Below are positions 11,345 to 21,997 of a DNA stretch of 64,000 nt, in pieces. The notes beneath the pieces were generated by a model. It was not told the origin of the DNA and ran no database searches. It saw only the letters and a list, made by a program, of their open reading frames with translations. Source of the stretch: Desmodus rotundus (Eukaryota; Chordata; Mammalia; Chiroptera; Phyllostomidae); the NCBI RefSeq assembly GCF_022682495.2, contig NC_071389.1, forward strand, positions 185,923,556 through 185,987,555, in the 5' to 3' direction. The stretch's first letter is position 1; every line of letters starts with the position of its first letter. The position numbers were made by a program, and so were the translations under genes.

Positions 11345-12050
11345 AATCATGTACTTCTCTTCCCCTCGTGCACTCCATTTTAGCCATACACTGGCCCCTG
11401 TGACCCATACAGTTATGTTTTGCTTTAGGGCCTTTCCACTTTCTGGTCCCCAGTCTGCCTGGACATTTCTTCCACCATCGTATGCGTGGCTCACTTCCTC
11501 ACTTTCTTCAGATCTTTATTCATTTTTGTTGAAGTTCTCCCTGGTCTTCCTATCTAGACTTGTAAAAGGCCAAAAGCAAAAAGAAATGCCTTCCCCATAA
11601 CAGTTTGTCTCCCTTTTCCTGATATTCTCCCCCTTGCATGTCTATAATCCAACAAAATATATATTTTAATTAAATATATTGTTGTTTTTTGTTTCTCCTG
11701 TAAATGTAAACTCAAGGAAAGTAGCAATTTTTTAAAGAAATATTTTAAAAAATATTTTATTTATTTTTTATCTTTAGAGAGAGGGGGAGGGAGGGAGAGA
11801 GGTAGAGAAACATCAATGTGTGGTTGCCTCTCACGTGTCCCCCAACTGTGGATCTGGCCTGCAACCCAGGCATGTGCCCTGACTGGGAATTGAACTGGTG
11901 ACCCTTTGGTTCACAGGCCAGCACTTGGTCCACTGAGCCACACCAGCCAGGTCAGAAAGTAGCAATTTTTTTTTTCTCTTTTATCTACCACTCTGCCTAG
12001 CGTAATGCCTAGCACATAGTAGGAGCTCAATAAATATTTGTTAAGAGTAG
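11345..12050 (+). repeat. L2 relic (+), split by a SINE
   Basis: L2 3' sequence (AGGGCCTTTCCACTTTCTGG early, GCCTAGCACATAGTAGGAGC and CAATAAATATTTGTTAAGAG at the end). The antisense SINE at 11733-11953 interrupts it with a duplicated target. Confidence 0.75.
11733..11953 (-). mobile_element. Bat tRNA-derived SINE (VES-like), antisense
   Basis: The reverse complement shows the tRNA-like head (plus strand ends CACCAGCCAGG), the B box (plus strand GGAATTGAACT) and a GA-rich arm. Target duplication GAAAGTAGCAATTTTT at about 11717-11732 and 11955-11970 is essentially perfect. It lies inside an L2. Confidence 0.9.
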
Positions 12051-13320
12051 GATTATGTTCATAAATGATTGATTTGGGGGAGATAATATGTCAGTATTTG
12101 CTTATATAAATAAACATCTCATTTTATCACATTATTATTTTAGGCAACAAAGAAAAATGTTTCTAGCATGGATTACTTTATGTTTTGAATTCTGGTGTTT
12201 GGAGGTGCCAAATGGCATGAAGCCCAACCACTTAAGATGCAGAGGACTTCAGCAAAAGCTCCAGGGTTGGTGAGACCCCAGGGGAAAGCTAACATGAAGC
12301 CCACCCCCTCCATCCCTTAGTTCTTGCCTTCATTATTTGCCCCCACTTCTAACACATCTGTGTACTAGAAAAACTGAAGGTCTCTCATGGTATGGGGCTA
12401 ATAGCAGTGTTTCAAACCATTTCATATGGAAAGAGGTAAGTTGTTTCTAAAGTCTGATTTCTAGAAACAAGGTTTGATACATGCTCCTGATGAAAAAAAA
12501 ATTTTTTTTTATAAATGTGCACCAGCCACTAGGGGGTGCCGGGTGTTTGTTTTCAGAGTAGGGTATGCAGCCTCATTGGCAAGTTAGCCTAACACACCCA
12601 AATCATTTTCGTATTGGTATGCTTTTCAGCATTTTGTATAAACTTGCATTTAATATTTCCCTAAGTATTCCTCCCCCCAATATTCTCTCCAATCGGAGAA
12701 GGCAGTCATGAGAGCATTTGGTTTCTCCCCGCGCGGGTCTGTGTTCAGGCACTGGTAACCTCATTCTCGTCTGCCACGTGGCTGTGGGTCAGGTGAGCAG
12801 GGTGCTGGCACTGGGGCCCCGCTGGTTCTTCCCCATCCTTTAGCGTTTCCTCACTTCCCTAAAAAGTGCGAAAGTCTTCTAAGTGGTTTTGCCTGTGTGT
12901 AGGGGATGGATTTTAAGAAAAATGATGTGTAAAATGCCTCGTATTTATTCTTATGAGTCCCTGTGCCTTCCCAGTTTTTGGTTCTCATGCTCTGTTAGTT
13001 CAGGAAAATAACAGCCCATGAAGCACTTCTCACTCTTTGTAACTTTGACAGGTGATTGATTGTAAGGGTAACAGGGATACCGGCATCCTATTGTCAAGAG
13101 TTAAACAGGAATCCCATAAGAGCAAGGGATGAAAGGTGGAGAAACACACACACAACCATTTTTCTTCTTCTCACCAACGTAATAGAACTTACTAAATTGT
13201 TAGTTTAAACCTCAATTACCCTAATAGAGTATTCTGCTGGTAGAGAGCCATGTGGGAAAAGCATATATTTTGGTTTCTTTAAATAAATTAGTGGATGGAA
13301 AAGCTGAGTCATATGTTGTC
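12051..13320. other. No gene recognised; holds a CTCF-like site
   Basis: Apparently unique DNA with moderate GC around 12720-12860. No coding frame with recognisable domains was found. The CTCF-like motif at 12526-12540 is listed separately. Confidence 0.4.
12526..12540 (+). promoter_or_regulatory. CTCF-like binding motif
   Basis: CCACTAGGGGGTGCC differs by one base (T for C at position 12) from the core CTCF consensus CCASYAGRKGGCRSY. It lies in non-repetitive sequence just after an A/T homopolymer. Binding is inferred from the motif only. Confidence 0.55.
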
Positions 13321-13324
13321 ATAG

Positions 13325-13505
13325 TAGAGTGGTTAAAATCAAGTTCTTTGGTGTCGTAGGCCTCGGTTTAAAATGAAACTCTGCTGGTTACTCAGTGAGT
13401 AGTTTCAGGCAAGTTACCTTTTAAATCTCTCTTGATCCTCAATTTCCTCATTTGTGCAATAAGTTTAATAATCCCTACCTTATAAAGTTACTGTAGGGTT
13501 CCCGG
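13325..13505 (+). repeat. MIR relic (+)
   Basis: Follows the MIR order: a GTTAAAATCAAGTTCTTTGG start, TTTCAGGCAAGTTACC, CCTCAATTTCCTCATTTGTG and ATAATCCCTACCTTATAAAG. Confidence 0.7.
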
Positions 13506-14199
13506 AAAATGCTCTTCAACCGTGAGGTCATTTCTCCTCATCAGACTGGTGGCTGACACACGGGCTCTGAAAGTCAAGAACATGTAAGGGGCCCGAGATG
13601 ATGTGGGGAAACCATCTTTCTCTGCTTTCTTCTCTAAATGGCCGTGGCAGGAAGTCTGTTGGAGAGAAAGACAGCATACGGATTAGGGGATGATTCCACA
13701 CTTGCCTCAGAAGATGGTGTGTTTCGTGTACGTGGGAAGTGAGACCGTGTTTAGGAGTCTGACACACTTTTTTTTCTGCTTGGGTCTTTCATTGTTTTCG
13801 TTGAGTAGGACCCAATCATGTTTTTCTACCTCATCTCCAAGGGCCTCTTCCTTTACTTGGGGTAACATCACATTTGGTTCTGACTCCCCCAGGTCTCCAG
13901 CCCTCTGCTCTCACAGCAGATGAATGGCTCCTGGGGCAGCTTCTCGGGCAATAGTAAATGTCACATGGGCCTCTCTGCCAGGCTCTTATGTCATCCTCTT
14001 GCCCAGGCAAGGGCTTCACACAAGACTTTTCTGCCACCAGCTGGGACTTGGCTGCTGAGATAACTCCTCTCACACTTTGTTTCACTACTCTCCCATATTT
14101 ATCCTAAGACACGGTGAATTTGACTTGCATTCATTGCGGCTCTGCTGTGACTTCATTTTTAGCTTCTGCATCTCCTTGGAGCACAAAAGTCTGGATTTT
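13506..14199. other. No gene recognised
   Basis: Mixed sequence with chance frames on both strands up to 84 codons. None has a motif or splice context that I can defend. Confidence 0.35.
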
Positions 14200-14700
14200 A
14201 AAAACAAAAAAGAATTGATTTTAATTTTGTTGTTTCAATGAGTGTAACAGAAGGCTCCTATAAATCATTTACAGAAACCTGGCTGTTGTGCAAAGTAAGC
14301 GAGACTTATAGCTCAGTGAGCAGCATGGAAATGTATTTCCCTCTGACTAAGGGTTTAACATGTGCACTGTACATTTTTTAATTCTACTGTGTTTGTAACT
14401 TGTTTTGTTACAATGCCTTTTATAATGCATTATAACTTGGCTAAATAGCCCATTTTGAACTGGTTATTAAAAATGCATAAAGATCCCATGGTAAAACACA
14501 ATGACATTTACAATATTGCCAAGTTACAGTGGGTGGCTTTTCCTTGAGGTTGTTGCAAACATCCCACAGCTGACATTTAGCCGCTTTTCCCGATGCCAGG
14601 TGACTTGCATATTGCCTTCTGCGTATCCTAAGGCTTGTGAATTGTACGTTTCAGATGTAACTGGAGATGGCCCCTCCCCCCAAAATGTTTAATCTATGAG
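14200..14700. other. Possible conserved non-coding block
   Basis: Apparently repeat-free AT-rich segment with TATAATGCATTATAACTTGG (14423-14442) and TTATTAAAAATGCATAAAGA (14464-14483). It lacks the decay pattern of old repeats around it. An enhancer-like role is inference only. Confidence 0.3.
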
Positions 14701-17700
14701 TTTCCTGATTGCCTACAATTCCAGACTGATTCCCTTTGATTTTTTTTTTTTTTGAATGTGTAACTTCATAAGTGAAGTCACTTAAGGAGTATTTCCTATG
14801 TGTCTAACATGTGATAGGCCCAGGGAAGGTCCTAGAATCAGCCGTTTCCACCTGTGGAAAAACGATGAACTATTTTTGATGGGGTTGGAGAGAAAGAAAA
14901 GAATTTGAGCTGCCTCCAGAGTGTGGTAAGAAAGGGCTGGCAGAGAGGAAAGAGGCGTGGGGAAGTTTGACCACAGGAGATGTTTCATAAATGATTATTA
15001 AGTAAAATGCAGTTAATAAAGTAAATCTTTGATCCTGCCTCATCAGGCCGTCCGATGGTGAAATGCCTGCTGGCCGGGATAGAAGGAAGCATGGGTCTGA
15101 ATGGCTCTCCTGGCCACCGAGCCACTCGGCTGTGAGCCCGCGATTGGGAGGGACACTTCACTTCTCTGGGCTACCTGTTCCTTATTAGGGGGTGACATAG
15201 TGGGGAAAAATAATTTCTGAAATTTATCGAGTCTTTTCCCCCTGAAGCATGTAGACCCGAATTTTTATGAAAATATTGTTAATGTTTACTGGGAATGAAA
15301 ATGTGGCGGTCACTGTCTTTATTCCCATCTCACAAATGATGTGGTTTGTCAGTTAACAATCCGAAAATCTATTCTGGTGTCAGAGGCATGATTTGAACAG
15401 AGACCGGCCAGTCTCAGCCACCCCTGTGCTTAGCTGTTGTGCTCCACAGCCTCCAGGGTGAGGGCTGGTGGAGGCTGGGAGGTTCATTCTCTCCCGACCC
15501 TCTGGGTAAGTTTTTGAGATTCCTCTGAACGGTGCCGCTTACGAAAGAACACAGATGACTTTTTCAGAATTTTGTAGCCTTCTATTTGAGGGCCCTGGAG
15601 AAGGCCTATGAGGTCCTAATTTATTTTTGTTCAGTGCAGGGATCCTTTCTGTAGCATCCATGATTAAATTCTTTCCTAAATGATGGGTGGGGGCAGGTGT
15701 CGGGGTCTATTGGTAAAGAGGCAAGACCGGCAGTTTCTTTTAAACACCTTTCAGAGAGGACTGGCACGGAGTGAAGTGTCTCTTTGAGTACCGTCCACCC
15801 TTCCTGTAGAACTGATGGTATTTGCCAACTTTTACCCCTCATCTCAGGAGTCATTCTGGTTTCTGAGAAACGTGTGTAAAGTGTTCACTTATGTAAACAT
15901 TATGTTGCTGATGTTGGAGCATCTGCTTTAGTCAGCTAATAGTTCTTCCCTTGCTGTATTTTTTGCTTATGTATTTGTTCAGACCTACTCCTTGATGATT
16001 TCAGCTAGCCACCTGCCAAGTCAAAATCACTTGGCTCTCAAGATGTGCTGAGCAGGTTTATTTTATCACAATCATTTCAGACTAGCGTGGTCTTAAAGAT
16101 ACCATCTTAAATAAGGGGAAGGTAAAGGAAACAAGATTTGAATCATTGCTTTCTTTCCCAGATCCATTTTATTACTTTTAATGTATTGAGTTGGGTTCTT
16201 TTTTTTTTGCTAGTACTCTAAACATTTTAGCTCAATAAATATTTAAATTTTGTGTATGCAACTGGCTCTAGACTTTCTAGCAGACTAATTGCCTGGGACC
16301 AACAGTTCTAAGCAAGTAAAATATTTTTTTTTCAAAAGTTTTTATTTTCTCTGTTTATTCATGAACACCAAAACTAAGCCCATAATGAAGGTTCTGGGGG
16401 AGGAGGTACATAGTTTCACAAAAAGTATTGAGGGACTGGACAGAGTAATGAAAATGGAGCATGTAATTTATGGTGTCAGACTACATATTTCTTAAATTGA
16501 GAAGTGAAAAGCAAAGAAGAATTATTTCTTCCATTTAACACCTTCATTCCAATCCCTGGGGTTTAATGAAGCTCAGGAGAAACTGTGTGAAAGAGTAATA
16601 ACAAACGGGAGACACTGTCATTAAAGTGCATGAGTACGTTAGTGTACTATTTTAGAGAACTCACTCCCCGTACATGTTCCGATTTGTTCTTACCAAGCTT
16701 GCCTCTAGCTTTCTTTCATTCCTGAATCTGAGATGAAGTGACAGCCTGGAGATACAAATTCAGATGCTCCCCCATGTACTGGCTCTACTTAGTCTCAAAT
16801 CTTTTTCGGATCCCCTCTCATTAAGTGGCTGTGTTGTTAATCACTTAATCTTATATCCCCTTGAAACCTCACTTGATCTGGCCTCCAGTCTAAGCTTCAC
16901 TGCTTCCTTACTAGTGGCGGATTCTTGAGTGAGGTGTCTGGCAGACAGTGTAAAATACTGATCTTGTTTCCTGTGCTTCAGAGCCCTGTCCTTCTTCCTC
17001 CATCTAGGTCTTCTCCATTATTCAAAGAGCCTGTCTGGTCACATTTGTTACCTGGAGGCTGTGGGATTGCATCCTCCTCAGAGCCAAATAAGGAAACCAC
17101 CCTGAATTATTTACTTTTTTCATGTATCAGCTGGGGTTCTTTGGATAAAAGTATTAGAAATGGACTTAGCTAACTGGAGTGGAGAGAGAAAAATTCGGGG
17201 AAGACTCTGGGTAGCCCCCTGGACTCATCAGAGCCTGGAGAACCAGGGCTGGAAATGGATGAGAACTTTAACGTGTGGACCACGAGTGAGGAATGTGGTG
17301 AATGACCCCCGGGCAGGAGCGATCTGATCAGCAAAACACTGGTGAGATGAATGAACTCCAGCCACTCCGTGCACTCGTGTGTCACTTACTCAGGATGCAA
17401 ATAGGGAGAGACTGTGATGGGCTCAGTGCAGCCATACCAGTGCAGCGAGTGTTGATTATCTTACTGGGAGGCCAGGCACCTGGATTTACCATTCCCCAAA
17501 GATTACACATAATAAGAGACAGATAACCCCCTAAAAGGAAACTGGGGTGCTGTTAAGAAGTAGAAATAGATGGTTAGTGGTGAAACAAAATGTTCCCTAC
17601 TAGTTTTGTCCTTCAAACTCCAGAAATTTTAATTTCCTTGAGAGCACAGGTTGTATCATGCTATTTTGTATAGCTCCTATACTTGGTTTACTTACTGCAT

Positions 17701-17709
17701 GTTTATTAA
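14701..17709. other. No gene; at most faint relics
   Basis: No convincing exon. A weak antisense MIR-like stretch lies around 15300-15420 (ACTGTCTTTATTCCCATCTC, then GGCATGATTTGAACAGAG). The remainder shows no repeat that I can name with confidence. Confidence 0.35.
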
Positions 17710-18330
17710 CCCCTTCTTATGCGTGCACCAGCACCTACAGTAGGTGCCATATAAATGGTGTATACAGCAGGGTACACATAAGCATTCCTGTTTTCCAGGA
17801 GCTTGCGTTTTGGTGAGGGGGTGAGACAGACAATGAGCAAGATGAATAAAATTTTGTTTGTGTTAGCAATGTGTGTTACAGAGAAATAGGAAAGCATGGC
17901 AGGGAGATAAAAAGGCTGTGGTACAGGACTAGCCATTTTAAAAAGTGGTCAAGGAAGGTCTCCCTGGGAAGGGGACATCTGAACAAAAACCAGTGGGCGA
18001 AGGGAGGAGGCAGTGCAGATACCTGCAGGAAGAGGGATCGAGGCAAAGGGAACAGCAAGTGTAAAGGCCCTGAGGTATGTGTTTCCTTGGCCTGTTGAGG
18101 AACAGTCTGGAGCCCAGTGTATCTGGAGCAGAATGAAGGAGAGAAAAAGTGGCTGGAGATGAAGTGAGAGGTGAAAGGGGGAATCAGACCACCATTCGTG
18201 AACCACCATGCAGGTTGCAATGCAGGCACAAGATGTAGCCTCTGTTTCCATGGATGTTATGGCCCAATAGGAGGCACAGATGGGTGAGGCCATACTCAGT
18301 ACATTGTAGCAAGTACCACAAGGAGGCTTG
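17710..18330 (-). repeat. L2 relic (-)
   Basis: Antisense L2: TTTTCCAGGAGCTTGCGTTT, AGGAAGGTCTCCCTGGGAAG, AAAGGGAACAGCAAGTGTAA and AGGCCCTGAGG in the expected order. Two overlapping minus-strand frames here (114-117 codons) follow the relic and show no known domain. Confidence 0.7.
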
Positions 18331-19354
18331 AGGGCTGGGCTAACTGTACACAGCCTAGATCTCCACTTGCCGGTGTGAGTTCTTTAAGGGAAGGATGTAG
18401 TATTCATTTTACATCCAGAACAGCGTGCAGAGCCTCGCATCTATCTTTTGTATGTAATTTTGAATTCACTTTGAGTGACTGAACGATGGATAGCATGGGC
18501 ACAATATGTGAGGAGCAGGTTTTCCCTTCATCACACACAGAGGAGGCTTGGAGAGATTAAGGAAAATAAGGAAGAGTCATAGAGAATGGAAGAGCTGAGA
18601 GTCGAATCTCGGCAACCTATTCTCTCAGCAGTACTTTTCCTGTCCTTGGCGCCATTGCTCTGATGTTGTGAAGTATTGAAAACAAAGCTGCTAAAAAGAT
18701 TTTGGAGATGTAAATATAAGGTCTGTATGGGGTTCCTGGTTGGTCATATTGATGCAGTTGCTTACTTCACTGCAATATAGGCAATGGATTTATGGACTCA
18801 GTTGTGTTGTTTTATCCACACGTGGAAAATTTTGAGCTTGTGGTTTTTTTCTGTAATGTACCCCCCCACACAAGCAAAATGGAACCACGTCTCTGTATGG
18901 CTGCAGGAAGCTCTCAGAGAGGCTGATTTTGAGTTTTTCTGTTGCAACTGGTCCTGCTAGCATACTCAGCTATGTAGTATTATCTGACTGAGTGGCTCTT
19001 TCTACTACAGCCTCTTGAATTGCGAAATGGAAATTTGGTGCCCTTATGTAACCGAGCACCTGTGTTATTTAATTAAGCAAAGTGCCACAGGAGTCAACAA
19101 AACAACCCGCGCTGAAGGTCAGGAAAGCACATTTCAATTAGTGATGGCAGGACCACTGCGGGAGGGCCCCGTTTATCCGGTGAAAAATACGACATTGCTA
19201 GAAAAATACAAGTATATTTCTTATAACATTCTGTCCATTAAAGTCGTGCTTTTTGGAGTCACTTTTTGCACAATCTCACTTCCCTTTATAGTCCATCTGT
19301 CAATAAGTTTTTAGAGTCCACAGAGATGGAAATGTGAATTTGCATTAACTATTT
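18331..19354. other. No gene; unique flank of the intact L1
   Basis: No gene or clear repeat. The last part (about 18990-19340) is low in recognisable repeats and could include conserved DNA. This is the pre-insertion locus of the L1. Confidence 0.35.
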
Positions 19355-19370
19355 AAAACACCTAGTGAAG
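19355..19370. repeat. L1 target-site duplication, left copy
   Basis: AAAACACCTAGTGAAG, identical to 26101-26116. On the minus strand the junction reads TTTT/AAA, the preferred nick site of the L1 endonuclease. Confidence 0.95.
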
Positions 19371-19376
19371 GTTCGA

Positions 19377-19388
19377 CAAGATGGCGGC
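19377..19388 (+). promoter_or_regulatory. YY1-type site at the L1 start
   Basis: CAAGATGGCGGC, starting 7 nt into the element, matches the YY1 core AAGATGGCGGC. Primate L1 has a YY1 site at the equivalent place, where it sets the transcription start. The ATG in this motif opens a 4-codon uORF that stops at 19393-19395. Confidence 0.75.
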
Positions 19389-20012
19389 AACATAGGTGGG
19401 AGCGGAGTCCACTTCCCCTCAACGCCAGGGAAATACCTAGCTGATCTGAGGAGCAGAGCGAACAGCCAACAGTATTCCAGCATATACGAAGATCAGAGAC
19501 CAAAGATAGAGGACACTGAAAGATCTGACGGTAAGAAGAGTGCTCAAGGACAATAAGGTCCACGGGACCCAGGTCCGCGCGGTACAAGGGCGGCAGAAGC
19601 GCCAGCCCTGGCGCAGGGGCTCCTGCAGGAGTCTTGGGAGAGGGCCAGGCTGCGCTGTGAGCAGCCAGGTGCTTGATTAGACCAGGGGGGCTTGAAAAGG
19701 AGGAATTTCTCAAAAAGAAAAAGAAAATAGAGACACTCAGGGGCTAATTAGAGAACTCTCGGTAGTAGCCGAGGCCCCTGGCGCCCCTCCCCCTCCACCC
19801 CTGGACTGCTACGCTCACCTGAGGTCCGGTCGCGCGCGCGAGCAGATTAGCGAACGGGACCCACACTTGAAACCCCGGAGGGGCGCCCACACCTGAAACC
19901 TCCGAGATAATTTGGAGCAGAGACTAGCTGCTCCACCCACAGGCCCAAAACCTCGGAACCCAGTGCCGAGTGATTCAGTCCCAGGGCGGCCCCGCCCGCC
20001 CGAGAGACTCAA

Positions 20013-20330
20013 GCCCAGGGCGGCTGAATCGGCCCCCAAGCACAGACCCTGTGGCTCAGCGGGCTGCGCGCGCTCACCAAGCACAGGGCCGGCTGGGTGC
20101 CTGTTTTCCAAATACAAAGCTGCTGGCGAGTGTCCTAACCCCAAGGCGGCTGAATCCGCCACCTGCGCGCCAGCGTTCCAAGCCCTGGCGGCTCGATTGG
20201 TCCGCCGGCTGCGCGCTCAGGGCACAAAATAACGTCACAGACCCAAAGCGGCTGGATTCCCCTGCTGCGCACCCACGCATCACAAGCCAAAGCGGCTGGA
20301 TTGGCTGATCAACGGACTGATTGACTGCCA
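20013..20330 (+). repeat. Degenerate GC-rich array in the L1 5'UTR
   Basis: The core CGGCTG (or CGGCTC) followed by a RATT-like sequence recurs at about 20021, 20090, 20147, 20189, 20249 and 20293, with CTGCGCGC-type segments between. Spacing alternates around 60 and 43 nt. It looks like an eroded tandem promoter array, comparable in principle to monomer-type L1 promoters, though much more diverged. Confidence 0.6.
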
Positions 20331-20467
20331 GGGACCACACCTACAAAACAGCGAAGAGTGTGACCCAGGAAGAGAGAAAAGTGAAACCAATCCTTCCAAC
20401 CACCCCCTCCCGTTGCACAGACAGGACACCAGCAGAAATAACCTGACCGGTTTAAAGCCAACAGAAG

Positions 20468-20804
20468 ATTTTTTTTTTTATCCTTTTTCTTTTTTTTCCT
20501 TTCCCCCTGAATTCCTTCTTCCTCTCTCTTTTTTTCTTTTTTTCACTCCTTCTTCCTCCCATCCTTTACCATTTTTATGTCTTCTTCCTGCCTTCTTTTA
20601 TCTATTTCTATGTTTTAATTTTTGCTAAAATTCCTTCTTATCTTGCCTCCGATCTTTCTTTATTCCTTCTTCCCTCCTTCCTTCCTTTCCTCCTTTCCTA
20701 TTTCCTTTTTCCCTCCTTCCCATCTTTGTTTTGGTTTGTTTTGTGTGTGTGTGTGTGTTTTTTTTTTTCTTTTCTTTTGCCCCCCCTTTCTCTTTTTCCC
20801 ACAG
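20468..20804 (+). promoter_or_regulatory. AG-free polypyrimidine tract with splice-acceptor end
   Basis: Runs of T and C with a short (GT)n at about 20742-20758. There is no AG dinucleotide from 20468 to 20802, and the first AG after that is in CCCACAG at 20798-20804. The very next bases are GTGAGA. This is the profile of a 3' splice site with a long AG exclusion zone, directly joined to a 5' splice site. Function is inferred from sequence. Confidence 0.6.
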
Positions 20805-21017
20805 GTGAGACAACAAAACCTGGAGTGCTGAAAAGACTAGAGTTAGACCGTGTTAAACACATAAACGTCAGCTCAAGACCAGTGAGCACAGGAGAGTAAG
20901 GAGACAGCACCACCGAATCCCATTGGCATTCTACCATAGAAGTTCATATCATAAATCCAGGGAGTCAGAACAAAGCAATTTAAGACGCAGAGGCCAACAA
21001 GAAGAGCCTCACAAACA

Positions 21018-21950
21018 ATGGGAAGACAAAGAAACAATTCCCAAATGAAAGGAAAGGAGGAAGCCTCAGAAAGAATACTAACCGAAAAAGAGGCAAGTCA
21101 ACTATCAGATACTGAGTTCAAAGCAATGGTCATCAGGAAACTCACTGAGCTCTCTGAGCTCAAAGAGAACTACCAGAAACTACAAGGAAACTACAATGAA
21201 CTCACTGCAAACTATATCAACATGAAAAAGGAAATAGAAAATATCAACAAGAGCCAAGAGGAAATGAAGAATACAATTTCTGAATTGAAGAACACAGTAG
21301 AAGGAATTAAAAGCAGACTTGACGAAGCAGAGGATCGGATCAGCGAGCTGGAGGACAAAGTAGAAAAAAACACCCAGAAGGAGCAAGAAAAGGAAAAGAG
21401 GCTCAGAAAGAATGAAGAGGCAATAAGGGAAATGCAGGACAACATGAAACGTAACAATATCCGTATAATAGGAATACCAGAAGGAGAAGAAGAAGAGCAA
21501 GGGATAGAAAACCTGTTTGAAAAAGTAATGATGGAAAATTTCCCTAATCTGAGAAGAGAAAAAGTCACCCAAATCCAGGAATCACAGAGAGTCCCAAACA
21601 AGAGGAACCCAAAGAGACCCACTGCAAGACACATCATAATTAAAATGGCAAATTTCCAAGACAAAGAGAGGATCTTAAAGGCAGCAAGGGAGAAAAAGGA
21701 AGTAACATACAAGGGAGCCCCAATAAGGTTAGCAACTGACTTCTCAATGGAAACGCTCCAAGCCAGAAGAGAATGGCAAAAAATATTCCAAGTACTGAGA
21801 ACCAGAGGCCTGCAACCAAGACTACTTTACCCAGCAAGGCTCTCAATCAAGATAGAAGACCAAATAAAGAGTTTCCCAGACAAAAGAAGTCTAAAAGAAT
21901 ACAGCTCCACCAAACCAGCTCTGCAAGAGATGCTAAAGGGACTGCTTTAA
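21018..21950 (+). CDS. LINE-1 ORF1 protein (RNA-binding chaperone)
   Basis: A 310-residue protein that trimerises and coats L1 RNA to form the cytoplasmic ribonucleoprotein needed for retrotransposition. The order is a short polar N-terminus (1-30), a long Leu/Glu/Lys-rich coiled coil (about 40-145, with heptad-like Leu and Ile spacing), an RRM starting at NNIRIIGIPEGEEEE (146-160) with a second strand at RHIIIKMANFQDKERIL (204-220), and a C-terminal domain with YKGAPIRLATDFS (231-243) and LYPARLSI (270-277). Human ORF1p is about 338 residues, so this one has a somewhat shorter N-terminal or coiled-coil part. The ATG at 21018 is the first after the spliced or unspliced leader and is followed by an open frame to TAA. 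The coding strand is very A-rich, typical of L1. No breaks are seen. Confidence 0.97.
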   Translation: MGRQRNNSQMKGKEEASERILTEKEASQLSDTEFKAMVIRKLTELSELKENYQKLQGNYNELTANYINMKKEIENINKSQEEMKNTISELKNTVEGIKSRLDEAEDRISELEDKVEKNTQKEQEKEKRLRKNEEAIREMQDNMKRNNIRIIGIPEGEEEEQGIENLFEKVMMENFPNLRREKVTQIQESQRVPNKRNPKRPTARHIIIKMANFQDKERILKAAREKKEVTYKGAPIRLATDFSMETLQARREWQKIFQVLRTRGLQPRLLYPARLSIKIEDQIKSFPDKRSLKEYSSTKPALQEMLKGLL

Positions 21951-21997
21951 GGAAAGGAAGGAAAAGAGAAAGACAGAGGAACACAGGTAGGAAATAA
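21773..21997 (+). other. Third-frame ORF bridging ORF1 and ORF2
   Basis: A 74-codon frame starts at an ATG inside ORF1, continues through the spacer and stops with TAA at 21995-21997, sharing its last A with the ORF2 start (TAATG). The product would be very basic (about 31% Lys plus Arg, few acidic residues). It may be a side effect of A-rich composition, or may help ribosomes reach ORF2 by termination and reinitiation. No known domain. Confidence 0.3.

Larger units (their letters stand above)
19371..21017 (+). promoter_or_regulatory. L1 5'UTR / internal promoter region
   Basis: Begins GTTCGACAAGATGGCGGCAA. The first 170 nt are balanced in composition, 19540-20330 is GC-rich with many CpGs (including CGCGCGCGCG at 19831-19840), 20468-20804 is a polypyrimidine tract, and 20805-21017 is an A-rich leader before ORF1. 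A CRE-like AACGTCAC lies at 20231-20238. Only three ATGs occur upstream of ORF1 (19381, 20577, 20610). L1 5'UTRs act as internal RNA polymerase II promoters, and this one presumably does the same. Confidence 0.8.

Noticed and set aside
19345..19713. Antisense 122-codon frame across the L1 5' end, resembling the idea of primate ORF0
   Set aside because: It starts at TTG, contains no internal Met and runs into the flank. Nothing but position links it to ORF0.
19815..20340. Overlapping frames on both strands in the GC-rich L1 5'UTR
   Set aside because: None starts with ATG; long frames are expected in CpG-rich DNA with few stops.
20413..20831. Phe/Leu/Ser/Pro-rich frames with membrane-like look
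   Set aside because: Produced by the polypyrimidine tract of the L1 5'UTR.
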